Below, in pieces: positions 31,858 through 42,739 of a stretch of 58,943 nucleotides of DNA. Source of the stretch: Alphaproteobacteria bacterium (lineage in GTDB: Bacteria > Pseudomonadota > Alphaproteobacteria > Rhizobiales > Methyloligellaceae); the NCBI GenBank assembly GCA_016869535.1, contig VGDX01000016.1, positions 5,001-63,943 of the forward strand, read 5' to 3'. The notes beneath the pieces were generated by a model. It saw only the letters and a program-made list of their open reading frames with translations. It had not been told where the DNA came from and made no database searches. The translations under genes and the position numbers were made by a program. Positions within the stretch are counted from its first letter, which is position 1, and each line of letters opens with the position of its first letter.

Positions 31858-31988
31858 ACGCAGTGCCCCTTGCGCACCCCGGTCCAAGGTCGATTCCAAG
31901 CGGTTAAGGCGACGTTAGCGCGCGAGGCGGGCGCTTTCCCTCGCCCCCGAACCAGCCGTTATTATAGGACCCGTGGCGATTGAGTGAA

Positions 31989-32012
31989 CCCAAAAAGTGG
32001 CTCTTTTTTGGG
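31989..32012 (-). terminator. Hairpin after accA
   Basis: Inverted repeat CCCAAAAA/TTTTTTGGG with a GTGGCTC-like loop lies directly after the accA stop on the minus strand. The stem is A/T-rich with a G/C base, and there is a U-run inside the stem but none after it. It is a plausible but weak terminator separating accA from the lipoprotein gene. Confidence 0.4.
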
Positions 32013-32020
32013 CATTTCCC

Positions 32021-32974
32021 CTAGCTAACCCGGCCCATGGCCAGGAATTTCTCACGCCGCTCCTTGCGGACCTGCTCGGGCGTCAGCGCGTCAAAGGCAG
32101 CGAGAGCCTTGACAATAATGTCTCCCGTCGTCCGTACCACCTCGACACCGTCGCGATGGGCGCCGCCTACCGGCTCGGCGATGATGCCATCGATAATGCC
32201 GAGTTTGAGCAGGTCCTGCGCGGTAATCTTCATATTGGTGGCGGCATCGACGGCACGGGCCGCGTCCCGCCACAGGATCGATGCGGCAGCTTCCGGCGAG
32301 GCCACCGTATAGATCGCATGCTCGAGCATATAGATGCGGTTCGCCGTGGCAATCGCCACCGCGCCGCCAGAGCCCCCTTCGCCGATGATCACCGAAACAA
32401 TGGGAACGCCGAGGCCAAGACAGCAATCGGTGGAGCGGGCGATAGCCTCGGCCTGACCGCGTTCTTCCGCGCCGATGCCCGGATAGGCACCGGCCGTGTC
32501 CACCAGGCTGATGACCGGGAGCTGGAAGCGGTCGGCCATTTCCATGAGCCGCACCGCCTTGCGATATCCTTCGGGCCGCGCCATGCCGAAATTGTGCTTG
32601 ATGCGGCCTTCGGTGTCGGAACCCTTCTCATGGCCGATCACCATCACCGACCGTCCCGCGAGCCGGCCGATACCGCCGAGAATGGCCTGGTCCTCGGCGA
32701 AGTAGCGGTCGCCGGAAAGCGGCGTGAACTCCTTGATCAGAGAATCGACGTAATGACGGAAATGGGGACGCTCGGGGTGACGCGCGACTTGCGTCTTCTG
32801 CCAGGGCGTCAGTTCGGAGTAGGTTTCTTCCAGAGCCTCGCGCGCCTTGTTCTCGAGCCTCGCAAGCTCCTCCTCAATGGACACGGATGGCTGCTCGGCG
32901 GCAAGCGCCTTGAGTTCGGCGACCTTGCTTTCCAGTTCGGCGATCGGCTTTTCGAAGTCGAGATAGGTGCGCAT
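32021..32974 (-). CDS. accA: Acetyl-CoA carboxylase carboxyltransferase subunit alpha
   Basis: A 317-residue subunit that, with AccD, moves the carboxyl group from biotin to acetyl-CoA to make malonyl-CoA for fatty-acid synthesis. The sequence starts [18 protein letters not shown], typical for the family. Characteristic motifs include [28 protein letters not shown] (seen as [18 protein letters not shown]), [11 protein letters not shown] and [14 protein letters not shown] at 32974 was chosen by family start; the frame upstream is not AccA-like. Confidence 0.97.
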   Translation of the reverse strand: MRTYLDFEKPIAELESKVAELKALAAEQPSVSIEEELARLENKAREALEETYSELTPWQKTQVARHPERPHFRHYVDSLIKEFTPLSGDRYFAEDQAILGGIGRLAGRSVMVIGHEKGSDTEGRIKHNFGMARPEGYRKAVRLMEMADRFQLPVISLVDTAGAYPGIGAEERGQAEAIARSTDCCLGLGVPIVSVIIGEGGSGGAVAIATANRIYMLEHAIYTVASPEAAASILWRDAARAVDAATNMKITAQDLLKLGIIDGIIAEPVGGAHRDGVEVVRTTGDIIVKALAAFDALTPEQVRKERREKFLAMGRVS

Positions 32975-33099
32975 GCGGGCTTGGCGTGAGTTCCGTGAGA
33001 ACCATTTCCCCGGTGAACCGGGCGATAAATAAGGCAAAGTAATCGGTTGTAAGTGGCCTTGGGGCGGATTCCTGTCAATGGCGCCCCTTGAGGGCCAGT

Positions 33100-34074
33100 C
33101 TAGGCCCGTTTGGTTAAATGAGCCTGAGCAAGCGGATGGTGCTGCTCGACAAGCCGCCGGAGCCGCTCCTCGATGACATGGGTATAGATCTGCGTGGTTG
33201 ATATGTCGGCATGACCAAGAAGTTGCTGCACAGTGCGGAGATCGGCCCCGCGCTCCAGGAGATGGCTGGCAAAGGCATGGCGCAGCACGTGCGGCGACAC
33301 GCGCTCCGGTTCGAGCCCCGCTTCGACGGCGAGCGCCTTGAGCTCCTGACCGAAGCGTTGGCGGGTCAAATGCTGTGCGTTGCCGCCTGATGGAAACAAC
33401 CATGGAGAGCTGCTATCCCTCTCCGCCTCATCGGCCTCGACTGCGGCGAGATGAGCGGCAAGTGCCCGGCGTGCGGCATCGTTCAGAGGCACGAGCCGCT
33501 CGCGCCCTCCCTTTCCCTTGATGACGATTACGCGGTCATCGCCAATCAGCACATTGCGCGGCAGAGAAATCAGTTCCGAGACACGCAAGCCGGTGGCGTA
33601 AAGCGTCTCGAGCAGCGCGTAGAGCCGGAGCGTCCGGCGTTGCGCCGCACCTTCTTCTGCTTCATCGCACGCGGTCTGCGCGGTTGCGAGCAGTGTCTCG
33701 ACCTCATTCAGAGACAATATCTTCGGCAATGGGCGCGGCAGTTTCGGACTGTCTATGGAAGAGGACGGATCGTCCTTGCGAACGCCCTCCGCGAGAAGAA
33801 AGCGGTAGAACTGCCGGATGGCCGAGAGCTTGCGTGCGCGCGAGGTCGGCGCGAGACCCTTGCGCGCAAGTCCGGCGAGAAAGATCCGCAAATGGTCGGA
33901 CGTAGCCTTCTTCGCCGTGGCGCCTTTCGCCGCGAGGAAGGCGAGGAACTCGGAGAGGTCGCGCGTATAGGCGTCAATGGTGTGGGAGGCGGCGCCGCGC
34001 TCGGCCATCAGCATGTCGAGGAATTGCGCAAGCTCGGATGAGCCAGACCCGCGCGATCCTTCCTTGGCGGCCAA
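33100..34074 (-). CDS. xerD: Site-specific tyrosine recombinase XerD
   Basis: A 324-residue recombinase that resolves chromosome dimers at dif together with XerC. The SAM-like N-terminal domain (about 12-105) precedes the catalytic domain with R (TGLRVSEL), H262-x-x-R265 (SPHVLRHAF), H288 (LLGHADIS) and the nucleophile Y297 (TQIYTH). The conserved neighbourhood (aroK-aroB divergent, accA downstream) and whole-length match indicate housekeeping XerD and not a phage integrase. Confidence 0.93.
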   Translation of the reverse strand: MAAKEGSRGSGSSELAQFLDMLMAERGAASHTIDAYTRDLSEFLAFLAAKGATAKKATSDHLRIFLAGLARKGLAPTSRARKLSAIRQFYRFLLAEGVRKDDPSSSIDSPKLPRPLPKILSLNEVETLLATAQTACDEAEEGAAQRRTLRLYALLETLYATGLRVSELISLPRNVLIGDDRVIVIKGKGGRERLVPLNDAARRALAAHLAAVEADEAERDSSSPWLFPSGGNAQHLTRQRFGQELKALAVEAGLEPERVSPHVLRHAFASHLLERGADLRTVQQLLGHADISTTQIYTHVIEERLRRLVEQHHPLAQAHLTKRA

Positions 34075-34099
34075 GGCTCAGTCCCCTCCCCTCGACAGC

Positions 34100-34333
34100 T
34101 TACGGCGTCGTATCAGCGCCGTCGGTCGCGGCATCAACAGGAACGGGCGCCGGCGCAGGTGTGCTTGGCGTGGTGGAACTGGTCTCCTCCGCCGGTCGCG
34201 CCTTGACGTTGCGCAGGCCCTTGGAGACTTCCTTGGGCTCCGGCTGGAAATATTCGGCGAGCGCATAGAGGCCTCCAGCGATGACACCGCCAATCACCCC
34301 TAGGACGAAGAGTAAGCGAAACAGACTTGGCAT
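34100..34333 (-). CDS. Small single-pass membrane protein, conserved near xerD
   Basis: A 77-residue protein with one N-terminal helix (about 5-28, FRLLFVLGVIGGVIAGGLYAL), a short EYFQPEPKEVSKGLRNVK segment and a Thr/Pro/Ala-rich tail. I recognise it as a rhizobial gene usually found between xerD and aroK; no function is known. It lies 25 bases upstream of xerD on the same strand and shares a divergent promoter region with aroK. Confidence 0.7.
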   Translation of the reverse strand: MPSLFRLLFVLGVIGGVIAGGLYALAEYFQPEPKEVSKGLRNVKARPAEETSSTTPSTPAPAPVPVDAATDGADTTP

Positions 34334-34426
34334 TGAGGCGGGCCCGGGCTCCTAGCCACGTTTTAACCGCTAGCAGGGTCTTATTATTGACCCATAAACG
34401 CCCGACCTCTAGCCCTCATTCGCATC

Positions 34427-35152
34427 ATGGACGATTCGACACGGCCCGGCCAGCATGGGAAAGTCGCCGCGCGCGGCGAGCAACCCAACCGAGCGCGGCA
34501 AAAATCCGTATCAGGCAGCAGAATGACTCCGGCAGCTTCTGGCCATAAGAAAGACGATTCGCGGGATGGACTGGCACAGATCCGGGACGTACTCGGCGCG
34601 CGCAGCATTGTGCTGATCGGCCTGATGGGCGCAGGCAAGACGGCCGTCGGCAAACGGCTTGCCGCGCGCCTCGACCTCCCCTTCGTCGACGCCGACAGCG
34701 AAATCGAGGCGGCGGCGGGCCAGACCGTCAGTGAGATCTTCGCCGAGCACGGCGAAGCCTATTTCCGCCAAGGCGAGCGCAAGGTGATCAAACGACTGCT
34801 CGACGCGGGTCCACAAGTACTCGCCACCGGCGGCGGCGCCTTCATGAACGAAGAGACGCGGGCGAATATCGAGGCGTGTGGAATTTCCATCTGGCTCAGG
34901 GCCGAGCTGCGCGTCCTGATGAAGCGCGTAAGCCGGCGCGGCAACCGGCCACTTCTTGCCGGCAACGATCCCGAGAAAGTGATGCGCAGGCTGATGGCCG
35001 AGCGCGATCCCGTCTACGCCAAGGCCGATATCGTCGTGGACAGCCGCGATGTGCCGCATGAGGCGATTGTGAGCGCCGTGGTCGACGCGCTTGCCGAGAA
35101 GCTTGGCTGCAAGGTGAAGGCGCCAAAGCCCCCTTCCCGCAAGAAGGCTTGA
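34427..35152 (+). CDS. aroK: Shikimate kinase
   Basis: A 241-residue (or 209-residue) kinase of the shikimate pathway making shikimate-3-phosphate. Walker A is GLMGAGKTAVGKRL (about 65-78). The substrate motifs DADSEIE, GEAYFRQGERKVI and ATGGGAFM are present, as is the RGNRPLL lid region. The longest start is ATG 34427 with no ribosome-binding site. ATG 34523 (MTPAASGH) has AGG 7 bases upstream and gives a more typical length, so the first 32 residues are doubtful. It is coupled to aroB by TGATG. Confidence 0.93.
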   Translation: MDDSTRPGQHGKVAARGEQPNRARQKSVSGSRMTPAASGHKKDDSRDGLAQIRDVLGARSIVLIGLMGAGKTAVGKRLAARLDLPFVDADSEIEAAAGQTVSEIFAEHGEAYFRQGERKVIKRLLDAGPQVLATGGGAFMNEETRANIEACGISIWLRAELRVLMKRVSRRGNRPLLAGNDPEKVMRRLMAERDPVYAKADIVVDSRDVPHEAIVSAVVDALAEKLGCKVKAPKPPSRKKA

Positions 35153-36306
35153 TGATGGCGAAAGAAGCGACAGTCACTGCATCGAGCCGCGAGGTCATCA
35201 CCGTCGATGTGACCCTGCCGGGGCGCAGATATTCGATTCTCATCGGTGATTGCCTGATCGCAGCTGCCGGTGAGCACATTACGGCTGTCCTGCCCGGCGC
35301 GCGCTGCGCCGTGGTGACCGACGCCAATGTCGCGGCACTTTACCTTGCGCCGCTCAAAGCGAGTCTGGAGGCGCGGGGCGTCTTACTCGGCGACGCGATC
35401 GTGGCGCCCGGCGAAACGAGCAAGAGCTTCCCGGTGCTGGCGCGGCTCAGCGAAACGCTGCTCAAGCTCGGCGTTGAGCGCGGCGATTGCGTCATTGCGC
35501 TCGGCGGCGGCGTGATCGGTGACCTCGCGGGCTTCGCCGCGAGCATCCTGCGGCGCGGCGTGCGCCTCGTGCAAATGCCGACCACACTGCTTGCCCAGGT
35601 CGATTCCTCGGTCGGCGGCAAGACCGGCATCGATACGCCGCAAGGCAAGAACCTGATCGGTGCGTTCCATCAGCCGAGTCTCGTGCTTGCCGATATCTCC
35701 ACGCTTTCAACCCTGCCGGCGCGCGAGTTCGGCGCCGGATATGCCGAGGTGATGAAATACGGGCTGCTTGGTGATGCGCCATTCTTTTCCTGGCTCGAGA
35801 AGCACTGGCAGCAGGTCTTTTCCGGACAAGGCCCGGAACGGCTCAAGGCCATCGAGACGAGCGTGCGCGCCAAGGCGGCGATCGTCGAGGCCGACGAGCG
35901 CGAGGAGTCCGGTACGCGCGCACTGCTCAATCTCGGCCACACGTTCGGCCATGCGCTCGAAGCCTATGCCGGCTATTCCGACCGGCTCCTGCATGGCGAG
36001 GCCATCGCCATCGGCCAGAACCTCGCCTTCAAGTTTTCGGTGGCGCAAGGATTCTGCCCGCCTGACGATGCCTTGCGCGTCGAGCGTCATCTCGCCAAGG
36101 TCGGACTTCCGTCTAAGATCGCCGATATCCCCGGCAAGGCGCCGACGCCCGGCCAGCTTCTGCGTCTGATGGCGCAGGACAAGAAGGTGCAAGGCGGCAA
36201 ACTCGCGCTCGTGCTCGTGCGCGGCATCGGCCAGGCCTTCGTCGAGCGCGACGTCCCGCCCGACACCATCACCGCCTTCCTCAAGACGGAATGCGGCTCC
36301 GCCTGA
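35152..36306 (+). CDS. aroB: 3-dehydroquinate synthase
   Basis: A 384-residue NAD- and metal-dependent enzyme that closes the ring in the second shikimate-pathway step. The NAD-binding GGGVIGDLAGFAAS, QMPTTLLAQVDSSVGGKTGI and the zinc-ligand region NLGHTFGHALEA are intact. The start ATG 35152 overlaps the aroK stop (TGATG); ATG 35155 is equally possible, and AAGG lies just upstream. It ends 6 bases from the convergent bolA stop. Confidence 0.96.
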   Translation: MMAKEATVTASSREVITVDVTLPGRRYSILIGDCLIAAAGEHITAVLPGARCAVVTDANVAALYLAPLKASLEARGVLLGDAIVAPGETSKSFPVLARLSETLLKLGVERGDCVIALGGGVIGDLAGFAASILRRGVRLVQMPTTLLAQVDSSVGGKTGIDTPQGKNLIGAFHQPSLVLADISTLSTLPAREFGAGYAEVMKYGLLGDAPFFSWLEKHWQQVFSGQGPERLKAIETSVRAKAAIVEADEREESGTRALLNLGHTFGHALEAYAGYSDRLLHGEAIAIGQNLAFKFSVAQGFCPPDDALRVERHLAKVGLPSKIADIPGKAPTPGQLLRLMAQDKKVQGGKLALVLVRGIGQAFVERDVPPDTITAFLKTECGSA

Positions 36307-36312
36307 TCCTCG

Positions 36313-36579
36313 CTATTCGCCGGGCGCGAGCGCGGTGATGGCGAGCGCGTGCACGGGGCCGGCAAGCTCTGCGGCGAGGGTCGCATTGACCAGGCGGTGA
36401 CGCTCCACCCGCGACTTGCCGGCAAATGCGGCCGACACCACTTTAATGCTGAAATGGCTCATCCCAGTGCCGGGCGAACTCGCATGACCCGCGTGACGAT
36501 GCGAGTCGTTGACGACGGAAAGTACGACTGGCGCGAAAGCCCGCGTCAACTTTTCTCTGATCTGATCTTCGACCGTCAT
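36313..36579 (-). CDS. bolA: BolA family protein
   Basis: An 88-residue protein with the BolA fold signature VVNDSHRHAGH, the conserved histidines and the C-terminal VHALAITAL. BolA proteins pair with monothiol glutaredoxins in iron-sulfur trafficking and affect cell shape. It converges with aroB and diverges from the J-domain gene, a common alphaproteobacterial arrangement. Confidence 0.92.
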   Translation of the reverse strand: MTVEDQIREKLTRAFAPVVLSVVNDSHRHAGHASSPGTGMSHFSIKVVSAAFAGKSRVERHRLVNATLAAELAGPVHALAITALAPGE

Positions 36580-36678
36580 CGTCCTAACCGGGCCCCGGGC
36601 AACCGGTCAGATTATCCCTTTTGCCCGTCTTGAGCCATGCTTGTTGTGATCAACGCCGCTTATCATAATGCCCGGTCT

Positions 36679-37311
36679 ATGAAGCTCGATTCCAAATTCT
36701 TCGATCGCCTGCGAGTCAAGCCCGACCAGAACCGCCTGCTGCGCGGCCGGTTTCCCGCTTGCGATCATGGGGGCTGCAAGGAGCCCGGACTCTATCCCGC
36801 GCCCAAGGGCCGCGGGCGCGAGGGCCAATATCACCGGTTCTGCCTCGACCATGTGCGGGAATACAACAAGACCTACAACTATTTTGCCGGCCTTCCCGAC
36901 GAGGACGTGGTCAAGCACCAGAAAGATGACACGATCGGCCACCGCCCCACTTGGTCAATCGGCGTGAACGCCTGGGGACGCAATCGCCACACGCGGAACG
37001 GCAAGCAGCAGCCTGGCGGCTTCGCCCATCGCTTCGATACGCACGACGCCCACGGCCTGTTCGGCGAGGATGCGCCAGGCGGCAAGAAGCCCGGCAGCGG
37101 GCCTGAACGGCCACTCCACCGCGCCGAGCAGAAATGCCTGCGCCAGCTCAATCTTGAAGAAGGCGCCACCAAGGCCGACATCAAGGCGCGGTTCAAAGAA
37201 TTGGTTAAACGCCTTCACCCTGATCACAATCGGGGTGATCGCTCCTCAGAGGACAAGTTGCGCGAAGTGATCCAAGCCTATAACTATCTCCGTCAGACGG
37301 GGCTTGCGTAA
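36679..37311 (+). CDS. J-domain (DnaJ-like) protein
   Basis: A 210-residue protein whose J domain is at the C-terminus (about 150-205) with the essential HPD in KRLHPDHNRG, so it should stimulate a DnaK-type ATPase. The N-terminal part has a cysteine/histidine cluster (CDHGGCKEPG...FCLDHVREYN) that may bind zinc. I chose ATG at 36679 (MKLDSKFFDRLR) over 36637 by the family N-terminus. It sits just before cobS-cobT, as is usual in rhizobia. Confidence 0.87.
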   Translation: MKLDSKFFDRLRVKPDQNRLLRGRFPACDHGGCKEPGLYPAPKGRGREGQYHRFCLDHVREYNKTYNYFAGLPDEDVVKHQKDDTIGHRPTWSIGVNAWGRNRHTRNGKQQPGGFAHRFDTHDAHGLFGEDAPGGKKPGSGPERPLHRAEQKCLRQLNLEEGATKADIKARFKELVKRLHPDHNRGDRSSEDKLREVIQAYNYLRQTGLA

Positions 37312-37394
37312 GTCGCTGGGCCGGCCCCCTGCACCCCACCGAGGCATCGCTCGAGCGAGCCGACTGAAACGCGACAAAACAGGCTTTCACCGTC

Positions 37395-38378
37395 ATGACC
37401 CTTGAAACTGCCCACGCCGGTTTGCCGGATATGTCAGTATCGGTGCGCCAGGTTTTCGGCATCGATACCGATCTTGAAGTGCCGGCTTATTCCCGCCCGG
37501 ACGAGCACGTTCCGGACATCGATTCCGATTATCTGTTCAACCGCGACGTGACCCTCGCCATCCTCGCCGGCTTCAAGCACAACCGCCGCGTCATGATCCA
37601 GGGCTATCACGGCACCGGCAAGTCGACCCATGTCGAGCAGGTGGCGGCGCGGCTTAACTGGCCGTGCATGCGTATCAATCTCGACAGTCATGTGAGCCGC
37701 ATCGACCTTGTCGGCAAGGACGCCATCGTCATCAGGGACGGCATGCAGGTGACGGAGTTTCGCGAGGGCATTCTGCCTTACGCGCTACAATCGAATACCG
37801 CGCTCTGCTTCGACGAGTATGACGCAGGCCGTCCTGACGTGATGTTCGTGATCCAGCGCGTGCTGGAAGTTTCGGGCAAGCTTACGCTGCTCGACCAGTC
37901 GAAAGTGATCCGGCCGCATCCCGCCTTCCGCCTGTTTTCCACCACCAACACCATCGGCCTCGGCGACACGAGCGGCCTCTATCACGGCACGCAACAGATC
38001 AACCAGGGCCAGATGGATCGCTGGTCGATCGTGGTCACGCTCAACTACCTGCCGCATGAGGACGAGGTGAATATCGTGCTGGCCAAAGCCAAAAGCTGGA
38101 ACACCGAGGAAGGACACAAGGCGATCGGCAACATGGTTCGCGTGGCGGAGCTGACCCGCAATGCTTTCATGAATGGGGATCTCTCCACGGTGATGAGCCC
38201 GCGCACGGTCATCACTTGGGCGGAGAATGCCGAGATTTTCGGCGACATCGGCACGGCTTTTGCGCTCTCCTTCCTCAACAAATGCGACGAGCTCGAGCGC
38301 GGACTGATCGCCGAATTCTATCAGCGCTGCTTCGGCGAGGACCTGCCGCAATCGACCGCCAATGTGGCATTGAGCTAG
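37395..38378 (+). CDS. cobS: Cobaltochelatase subunit CobS
   Basis: A 327-residue AAA+ ATPase of the aerobic cobaltochelatase. With CobT it forms a ring complex that powers CobN to insert cobalt into hydrogenobyrinate a,c-diamide. Walker A is GYHGTGKST (G70-T78). The Walker B region [26 protein letters not shown] and the C-terminal RCFGEDLP are typical. It is 4 bases upstream of cobT. CobN is not in the window. Confidence 0.95.
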   Translation: MTLETAHAGLPDMSVSVRQVFGIDTDLEVPAYSRPDEHVPDIDSDYLFNRDVTLAILAGFKHNRRVMIQGYHGTGKSTHVEQVAARLNWPCMRINLDSHVSRIDLVGKDAIVIRDGMQVTEFREGILPYALQSNTALCFDEYDAGRPDVMFVIQRVLEVSGKLTLLDQSKVIRPHPAFRLFSTTNTIGLGDTSGLYHGTQQINQGQMDRWSIVVTLNYLPHEDEVNIVLAKAKSWNTEEGHKAIGNMVRVAELTRNAFMNGDLSTVMSPRTVITWAENAEIFGDIGTAFALSFLNKCDELERGLIAEFYQRCFGEDLPQSTANVALS

Positions 38379-38382
38379 GGCT

Positions 38383-40281
38383 ATGCCCACGCTGACGAAA
38401 CGGCGAGAAACACCGCTCGATCCCTTCAAACGCGCCGTGACGCTCACCACGCGATCGATCGCCGCGGACAGCGCGGTCGAGGTGGTGTTCACCAACGAGC
38501 CTCCCGGACTTCTCGGCAAGACGGCGCGCCTGCCCGAGCCTTCGCGCGTGCCGACCAAGGGGGAGCTTGCCGTCATCAGGGGTCATGCCGACGCCGCGGC
38601 GCTGGCCGTTGCCTGCCACGATCCCGAATTGCATGAAGCTTTGGCGCCGGGCGGCGGCGAGGCGCGCGATGTGTTCGATGCGATCGAACAGGCGCGCGTA
38701 GAGGCGTTCGGCGCCCGCCGCATGCGCGGCGTGGCCGCCAATCTCACCGCCCGCATAGAACAGCGCTATGAGCGTAGCCGCTTCGAGGAGGCGACCGAGC
38801 GATCGGAAGCGCCGCTGCCCGATGCACTTTCCCTTCTCGTGCGCGAACACTTGACCGGCGCCGCGCCGCCATCCAAGGCGCGGTCGCTCGTCAATCTCTG
38901 GCGCGGCTGGATCGAGGGACGCGCTAAGACCCTGCTGGAACGCATGCCTGAGATGATGAACGATCAGGAGGCTTTCGGCCGGCTGACGCGTGACCTGCTA
39001 GCCGCTCTCAACCTCGCCGATCAGCTCAACCAGGGCGATGAGGACAAAGCCGGTAAGGATGAGCAAGAGCAGGACGCAACGGATTCCGAGGATGAGAACG
39101 CCGAGGATCAGGGCCGCGCCGAGCTTGGATCAGACGCGCGCGCCGAGCAGGAGCAGGCGAATGAAGAGTCCCTGGACGATCAGGAAGACGGCGAAGCCGA
39201 CCGGCTCGACCGGGATGCCGAAATGGCGGACATGCCTCGCCGCGCCGATCCGTGGCGTCCGAATATCTCGGTGCTCGATGACCCGGAAGCCTTTGGCTAC
39301 AAGGTCTTTACCCGTGCCTATGACGAGACCGTCAATGCCGAAGAATTGTGCGACGCGGACGAGCTCGAGCGTTTACGCGCCTTTCTCGACAAGCAGCTCG
39401 TGGCGCTGCATGGCGCGGTGGCGCGGCTCGCCAACAGGCTTCAGCGCCGGCTGCTCGCGCAGCAAAATCGCGCCTGGGATTTCGATCTCGATGAGGGCCT
39501 GATCGATGCGGCACGGCTTGCCCGCGTCATCGTCGATCCGATGCAGCCACTCGCTTTCAAGCAGGAACGCGATACGCAGTTCCGCGATACCGTGGTCACG
39601 CTGCTGCTGGATAATTCCGGATCGATGCGCGGGCGGCCGATCATGGTCGCGGCCTGCTGCGCCGATATTCTCGCCCGCACGCTGGAACGTTGCGGCGTGA
39701 AGGTCGAGATTCTCGGCTTCACCACGCGTGCCTGGAAGGGCGGTCATTCGCGCGAGGAATGGCTGAATGCGTTGAAGCCTCCGCTGCCCGGCCGTCTCAA
39801 CGACCTCCGTCACATCGTCTACAAATCGGCCGATTCGCCATGGCGCCGCGCGCGCCGCAATCTCGGCTTGATGATGCGCGAAGGCCTGCTGAAAGAGAAT
39901 ATTGACGGCGAGGCGCTCGCTTGGGCGCATAGCCGGTTACTGGCGCGGCCCGAGCAGCGGCGCATCTTGATGATGATCTCGGACGGCGCGCCGGTCGACG
40001 ATTCAACCCTCTCGGTGAATTCAGGATCGTACCTCGAGCGCCACCTGCGCCAGGTGATCAAGGAGATCGAAACGCGCTCATCCGTCGAGCTGCTGGCCAT
40101 CGGCATCGGCCATGATGTCACGCGCTATTACCGGCGCGCCGTCACCGTGACCGACGCCGAAGAGCTTGCCGGGGTGATGACCGAGAAGCTTGCCGAACTG
40201 TTCGATGAGGACCTCGCTTGGCGGCAATTATATCGGGCGCAGCCGTCCGTCGCGCGCGTCAAGCAGCGAAAGCTGCATTAG
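38383..40281 (+). CDS. cobT: Cobaltochelatase subunit CobT
   Basis: A 632-residue partner of CobS. A long N-terminal region is followed by a highly acidic linker (about 215-290) and a C-terminal von Willebrand A domain. The MIDAS motif is DNSGSMRG (D410 onward). In cobaltochelatase the MIDAS domain communicates ATP-driven movement to CobN. The length and domain order are normal. CobST pairs are kept even where cobN is distant. Confidence 0.95.
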   Translation: MPTLTKRRETPLDPFKRAVTLTTRSIAADSAVEVVFTNEPPGLLGKTARLPEPSRVPTKGELAVIRGHADAAALAVACHDPELHEALAPGGGEARDVFDAIEQARVEAFGARRMRGVAANLTARIEQRYERSRFEEATERSEAPLPDALSLLVREHLTGAAPPSKARSLVNLWRGWIEGRAKTLLERMPEMMNDQEAFGRLTRDLLAALNLADQLNQGDEDKAGKDEQEQDATDSEDENAEDQGRAELGSDARAEQEQANEESLDDQEDGEADRLDRDAEMADMPRRADPWRPNISVLDDPEAFGYKVFTRAYDETVNAEELCDADELERLRAFLDKQLVALHGAVARLANRLQRRLLAQQNRAWDFDLDEGLIDAARLARVIVDPMQPLAFKQERDTQFRDTVVTLLLDNSGSMRGRPIMVAACCADILARTLERCGVKVEILGFTTRAWKGGHSREEWLNALKPPLPGRLNDLRHIVYKSADSPWRRARRNLGLMMREGLLKENIDGEALAWAHSRLLARPEQRRILMMISDGAPVDDSTLSVNSGSYLERHLRQVIKEIETRSSVELLAIGIGHDVTRYYRRAVTVTDAEELAGVMTEKLAELFDEDLAWRQLYRAQPSVARVKQRKLH

Positions 40282-40300
40282 CGTGGGACTTGTCTCAGCC

Positions 40301-41353
40301 ATGGCCCGGTGCTGGATGGCGGTCGCACTGATCGTATCGGCGGCGCTGCTGGACCTGTCGCCGGCGCTTGCGGACAAGCCGGCGACGGTGCTCGACACGG
40401 CCATCGGCACCACTGTCACCGCCATTCCCATCGACTTCGACCGCGACAATCCGGACCGCAAGGAGTTCGGCAAGCTGATCTATCGCGGCGGGTTCAACCT
40501 GTTCGCCAAGACGCGGCAGTTCGGGGGCTATTCGGGGCTTATCGTCGACAAGACGGGCACGCGGCTGCTGGCCATATCGGACGGCGGCACCTGGATGCGC
40601 GCCGATTTCGACTATAACGGCCGTAAGCTCGCCGGCTTGAGCAATGTAACGCTCGGCCCGATCCTCGACAAAAACGGCAAGCCGCTCCGCAGCGATCTCG
40701 AACGCGACGCCGAATCCATGACGCTGGCGGGCGGCGATATCAACCAGGGCACAGCCTTGGTCGGCTTCGAGCGTCAGCACCGCATCCTGCATTATCCCTT
40801 CACGCCGAAGAGCTTCGGTCCGCCAAGCGGTTTCGTCCCGCTGCCGCCAGATGCGAAAAGCATGCGTGCCAACCAAGGTTTCGAAGCGGTGGCGGAGATC
40901 AGCGTCGGCAGGCTCAAGGGCACACTGGTCGCTTTCTCGGAGCGGCTTACCGACCGGAACAGTAATCTGAAAGGCTGGCTGATCGGCGGGCCATCGCCCG
41001 GCTCCATAACCCTGAAGCGTATCGACGGCTACGATATCACCGATGCGGCTCCGCTCCCCGATGGCGGTATCGTCGTGCTGGAACGGAGATTCCGCATGAG
41101 CGAGGGTGTGAAGATGCGCGTCCGTCGTATTGCCCCCAGCGAGATCAAGCGCGGCGCCCTCATCTCGGGCGAGACGCTCCTCGAAGCGCATGACAATCTG
41201 AACATCGACAATATGGAGGCAATCGCCGCGCACCGTTCAGCCGCCGGCGAGACTGTTCTCACGATTATGTCGGATGACAATTTCAGCCCGCTGCAGCGCA
41301 CGCTGATCATGCAATTCGCGCTGCCAGGCGCGCAATCGGCTGCTGCCGACTAG
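40301..41353 (+). CDS. Secreted esterase-like (phytase-like) domain protein
   Basis: A 350-residue protein with an N-terminal signal peptide (about 1-24, ending ALA). The rest matches the esterase-like activity of phytase family, a predicted beta-propeller: [33 protein letters not shown] and [11 protein letters not shown]. The substrate is unknown. I chose ATG 40301; GTG 40283 is an alternative, and the frame further upstream lies inside cobT. Its stop overlaps the rpmB stop on the other strand (CTAG). Confidence 0.78.
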   Translation: MARCWMAVALIVSAALLDLSPALADKPATVLDTAIGTTVTAIPIDFDRDNPDRKEFGKLIYRGGFNLFAKTRQFGGYSGLIVDKTGTRLLAISDGGTWMRADFDYNGRKLAGLSNVTLGPILDKNGKPLRSDLERDAESMTLAGGDINQGTALVGFERQHRILHYPFTPKSFGPPSGFVPLPPDAKSMRANQGFEAVAEISVGRLKGTLVAFSERLTDRNSNLKGWLIGGPSPGSITLKRIDGYDITDAAPLPDGGIVVLERRFRMSEGVKMRVRRIAPSEIKRGALISGETLLEAHDNLNIDNMEAIAAHRSAAGETVLTIMSDDNFSPLQRTLIMQFALPGAQSAAAD

Positions 41354-41646
41354 GAGGCGGCTTGCGCAGCCTGCGTCTTGGCGATTTCACGCTTGAGACG
41401 GAGCGCCTTCAGCGACAACTCGTCGTCGCCAGCCTTCAACAGGTAAGCGTCGAGGCCACCGCGATGCTCGATGGTGCGGAGCGCGTGCGCGCTGACAGTG
41501 AGCCGGACGCGCTTTTTCAATGCTTCGCTCTCCAGCGTCACATTGCAGAGATTGGGCAGGAAGCGGCGCTTGGTCCTGCGCTTGGCATGGCTCACATTGT
41601 TGCCGGTGAGCACGGCTTTGCCGGACAGCTCGCAACGACGGGCCAT
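41350..41646 (-). CDS. rpmB: 50S ribosomal protein L28
   Basis: A 98-residue large-subunit ribosomal protein. It starts [12 protein letters not shown] and has the typical [19 protein letters not shown] segment, with a [23 protein letters not shown] core. ATG 41646 was chosen by family start. The extra C-terminal Ala-rich tail is common in Alphaproteobacteria. Confidence 0.96.
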   Translation of the reverse strand: MARRCELSGKAVLTGNNVSHAKRRTKRRFLPNLCNVTLESEALKKRVRLTVSAHALRTIEHRGGLDAYLLKAGDDELSLKALRLKREIAKTQAAQAAS

Positions 41647-41869
41647 GGGTCTTGATCCTTTGTCCCAGAATACGGAAGCCGGCGCGGCATTGCGGGTCAT
41701 CCCGCCATGCCTTAGGGACCGGCGGGGCGAGGTATACGGGGAGAGTATTTAAGGGTCAAGACGACCGTTCTGCTTTAAAACCCCCGCAGAATTGACGAAA
41801 CCCACAAATAAACCGAAATTCGCTGCTGGATTGCCCTTTGGGCGGCTTTTAGCGAGGACATCGGCAGAC

Positions 41870-42739
41870 ATGCCTGCGGCGCGACATTGCATGAGCCTTG
41901 CGGCCGTTGCTGCCTTGACCTTGGGACTTGGCGGCGCCTTTCCCGGCGAAGACGCCTTTGCCGAGAACAATCTGTCCTCGGCGAGCAAGATCATCGCCGT
42001 CTATCGCGTCGATCTCGGCGGCTTCAATCTCGGCACTTTCGAACTCACCACCGTCTTCCGCGGCGACGCTTACGAAATGCGGGGTCAAGGGCGCTTCTCC
42101 ATCCTCGAAGGTCTGATCTATGACTGGAAGGGCGTGACAGCGGGTTCGGGCCGCGTGACGGACAACGGACCGGAACCTTCTATGTATGCGCTGAACTATA
42201 CGGTCGGCGCGAAACGCGGCGAGCGTATGCGCATGACCTTCGGTGACGGCGGGGTCTCGCAGGTCTCGATCGTCCCGCCCATGCGAACCTTGCCGCGCAC
42301 CATACCCGTGACCAAGGACCAACTTGAAGGCGTGCTCGATCCCATGAGCGGCGCCTTTCTCGTCGCCAAGTCGGACAACCCAAACGGCGATCTCAGGGTC
42401 TGTTATCAGACCGTGCCGGTGTTCGACGGATGGCAGCGTTTCGACCTCGTGCTGACGCCGAAAAAATCGGTGACCGTTAAGAAGAATGGCCCCACCGGCT
42501 ATGCCGGACCGGCCGTGATCTGCCGGGTCAAGTTCATCCCCATCGCCGGCCATCAGGCCGACAATCCTGGCATCAAGATGATGTCCCAGTCGAACGAGAT
42601 TGAAGTCTGGCTGATTCCGGTGCGCGGCACGCAAATGTACGTGCCCTATCGCATCGTGCTGCCGACGCCCGTTGGCTACGGCACGGCGCTGGTGACCTCG
42701 ATCCAGGCCGGCAGCCCGCGTCGCGCCAGCATCGACTAG
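41870..42739 (+). CDS. DUF3108 domain-containing secreted protein
   Basis: A 289-residue protein with a signal peptide ending near DAFA. A DUF3108 beta-rich domain follows (YRVDLGGFNLGTFELTTVF near the start, DPMSGAFLVAK in the middle). It is probably periplasmic or outer-membrane associated, with unknown function. The start is uncertain: ATG 41870 gives a normal signal peptide, ATG 41891 is shorter, and TTG 41792 adds 26 residues. It is divergent from rpmB and precedes the helicase gene, a conserved rhizobial order. Confidence 0.82.
   Translation: MPAARHCMSLAAVAALTLGLGGAFPGEDAFAENNLSSASKIIAVYRVDLGGFNLGTFELTTVFRGDAYEMRGQGRFSILEGLIYDWKGVTAGSGRVTDNGPEPSMYALNYTVGAKRGERMRMTFGDGGVSQVSIVPPMRTLPRTIPVTKDQLEGVLDPMSGAFLVAKSDNPNGDLRVCYQTVPVFDGWQRFDLVLTPKKSVTVKKNGPTGYAGPAVICRVKFIPIAGHQADNPGIKMMSQSNEIEVWLIPVRGTQMYVPYRIVLPTPVGYGTALVTSIQAGSPRRASID

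Noticed and set aside
33100..34074. XerD as an integrase of a mobile element
   Set aside because: Full-length match to housekeeping XerD and conserved neighbours on both sides.
37312..37394. Cobalamin riboswitch before cobS
   Set aside because: The gap is only 83 bases and lacks the conserved riboswitch core. None was seen before cobF either.
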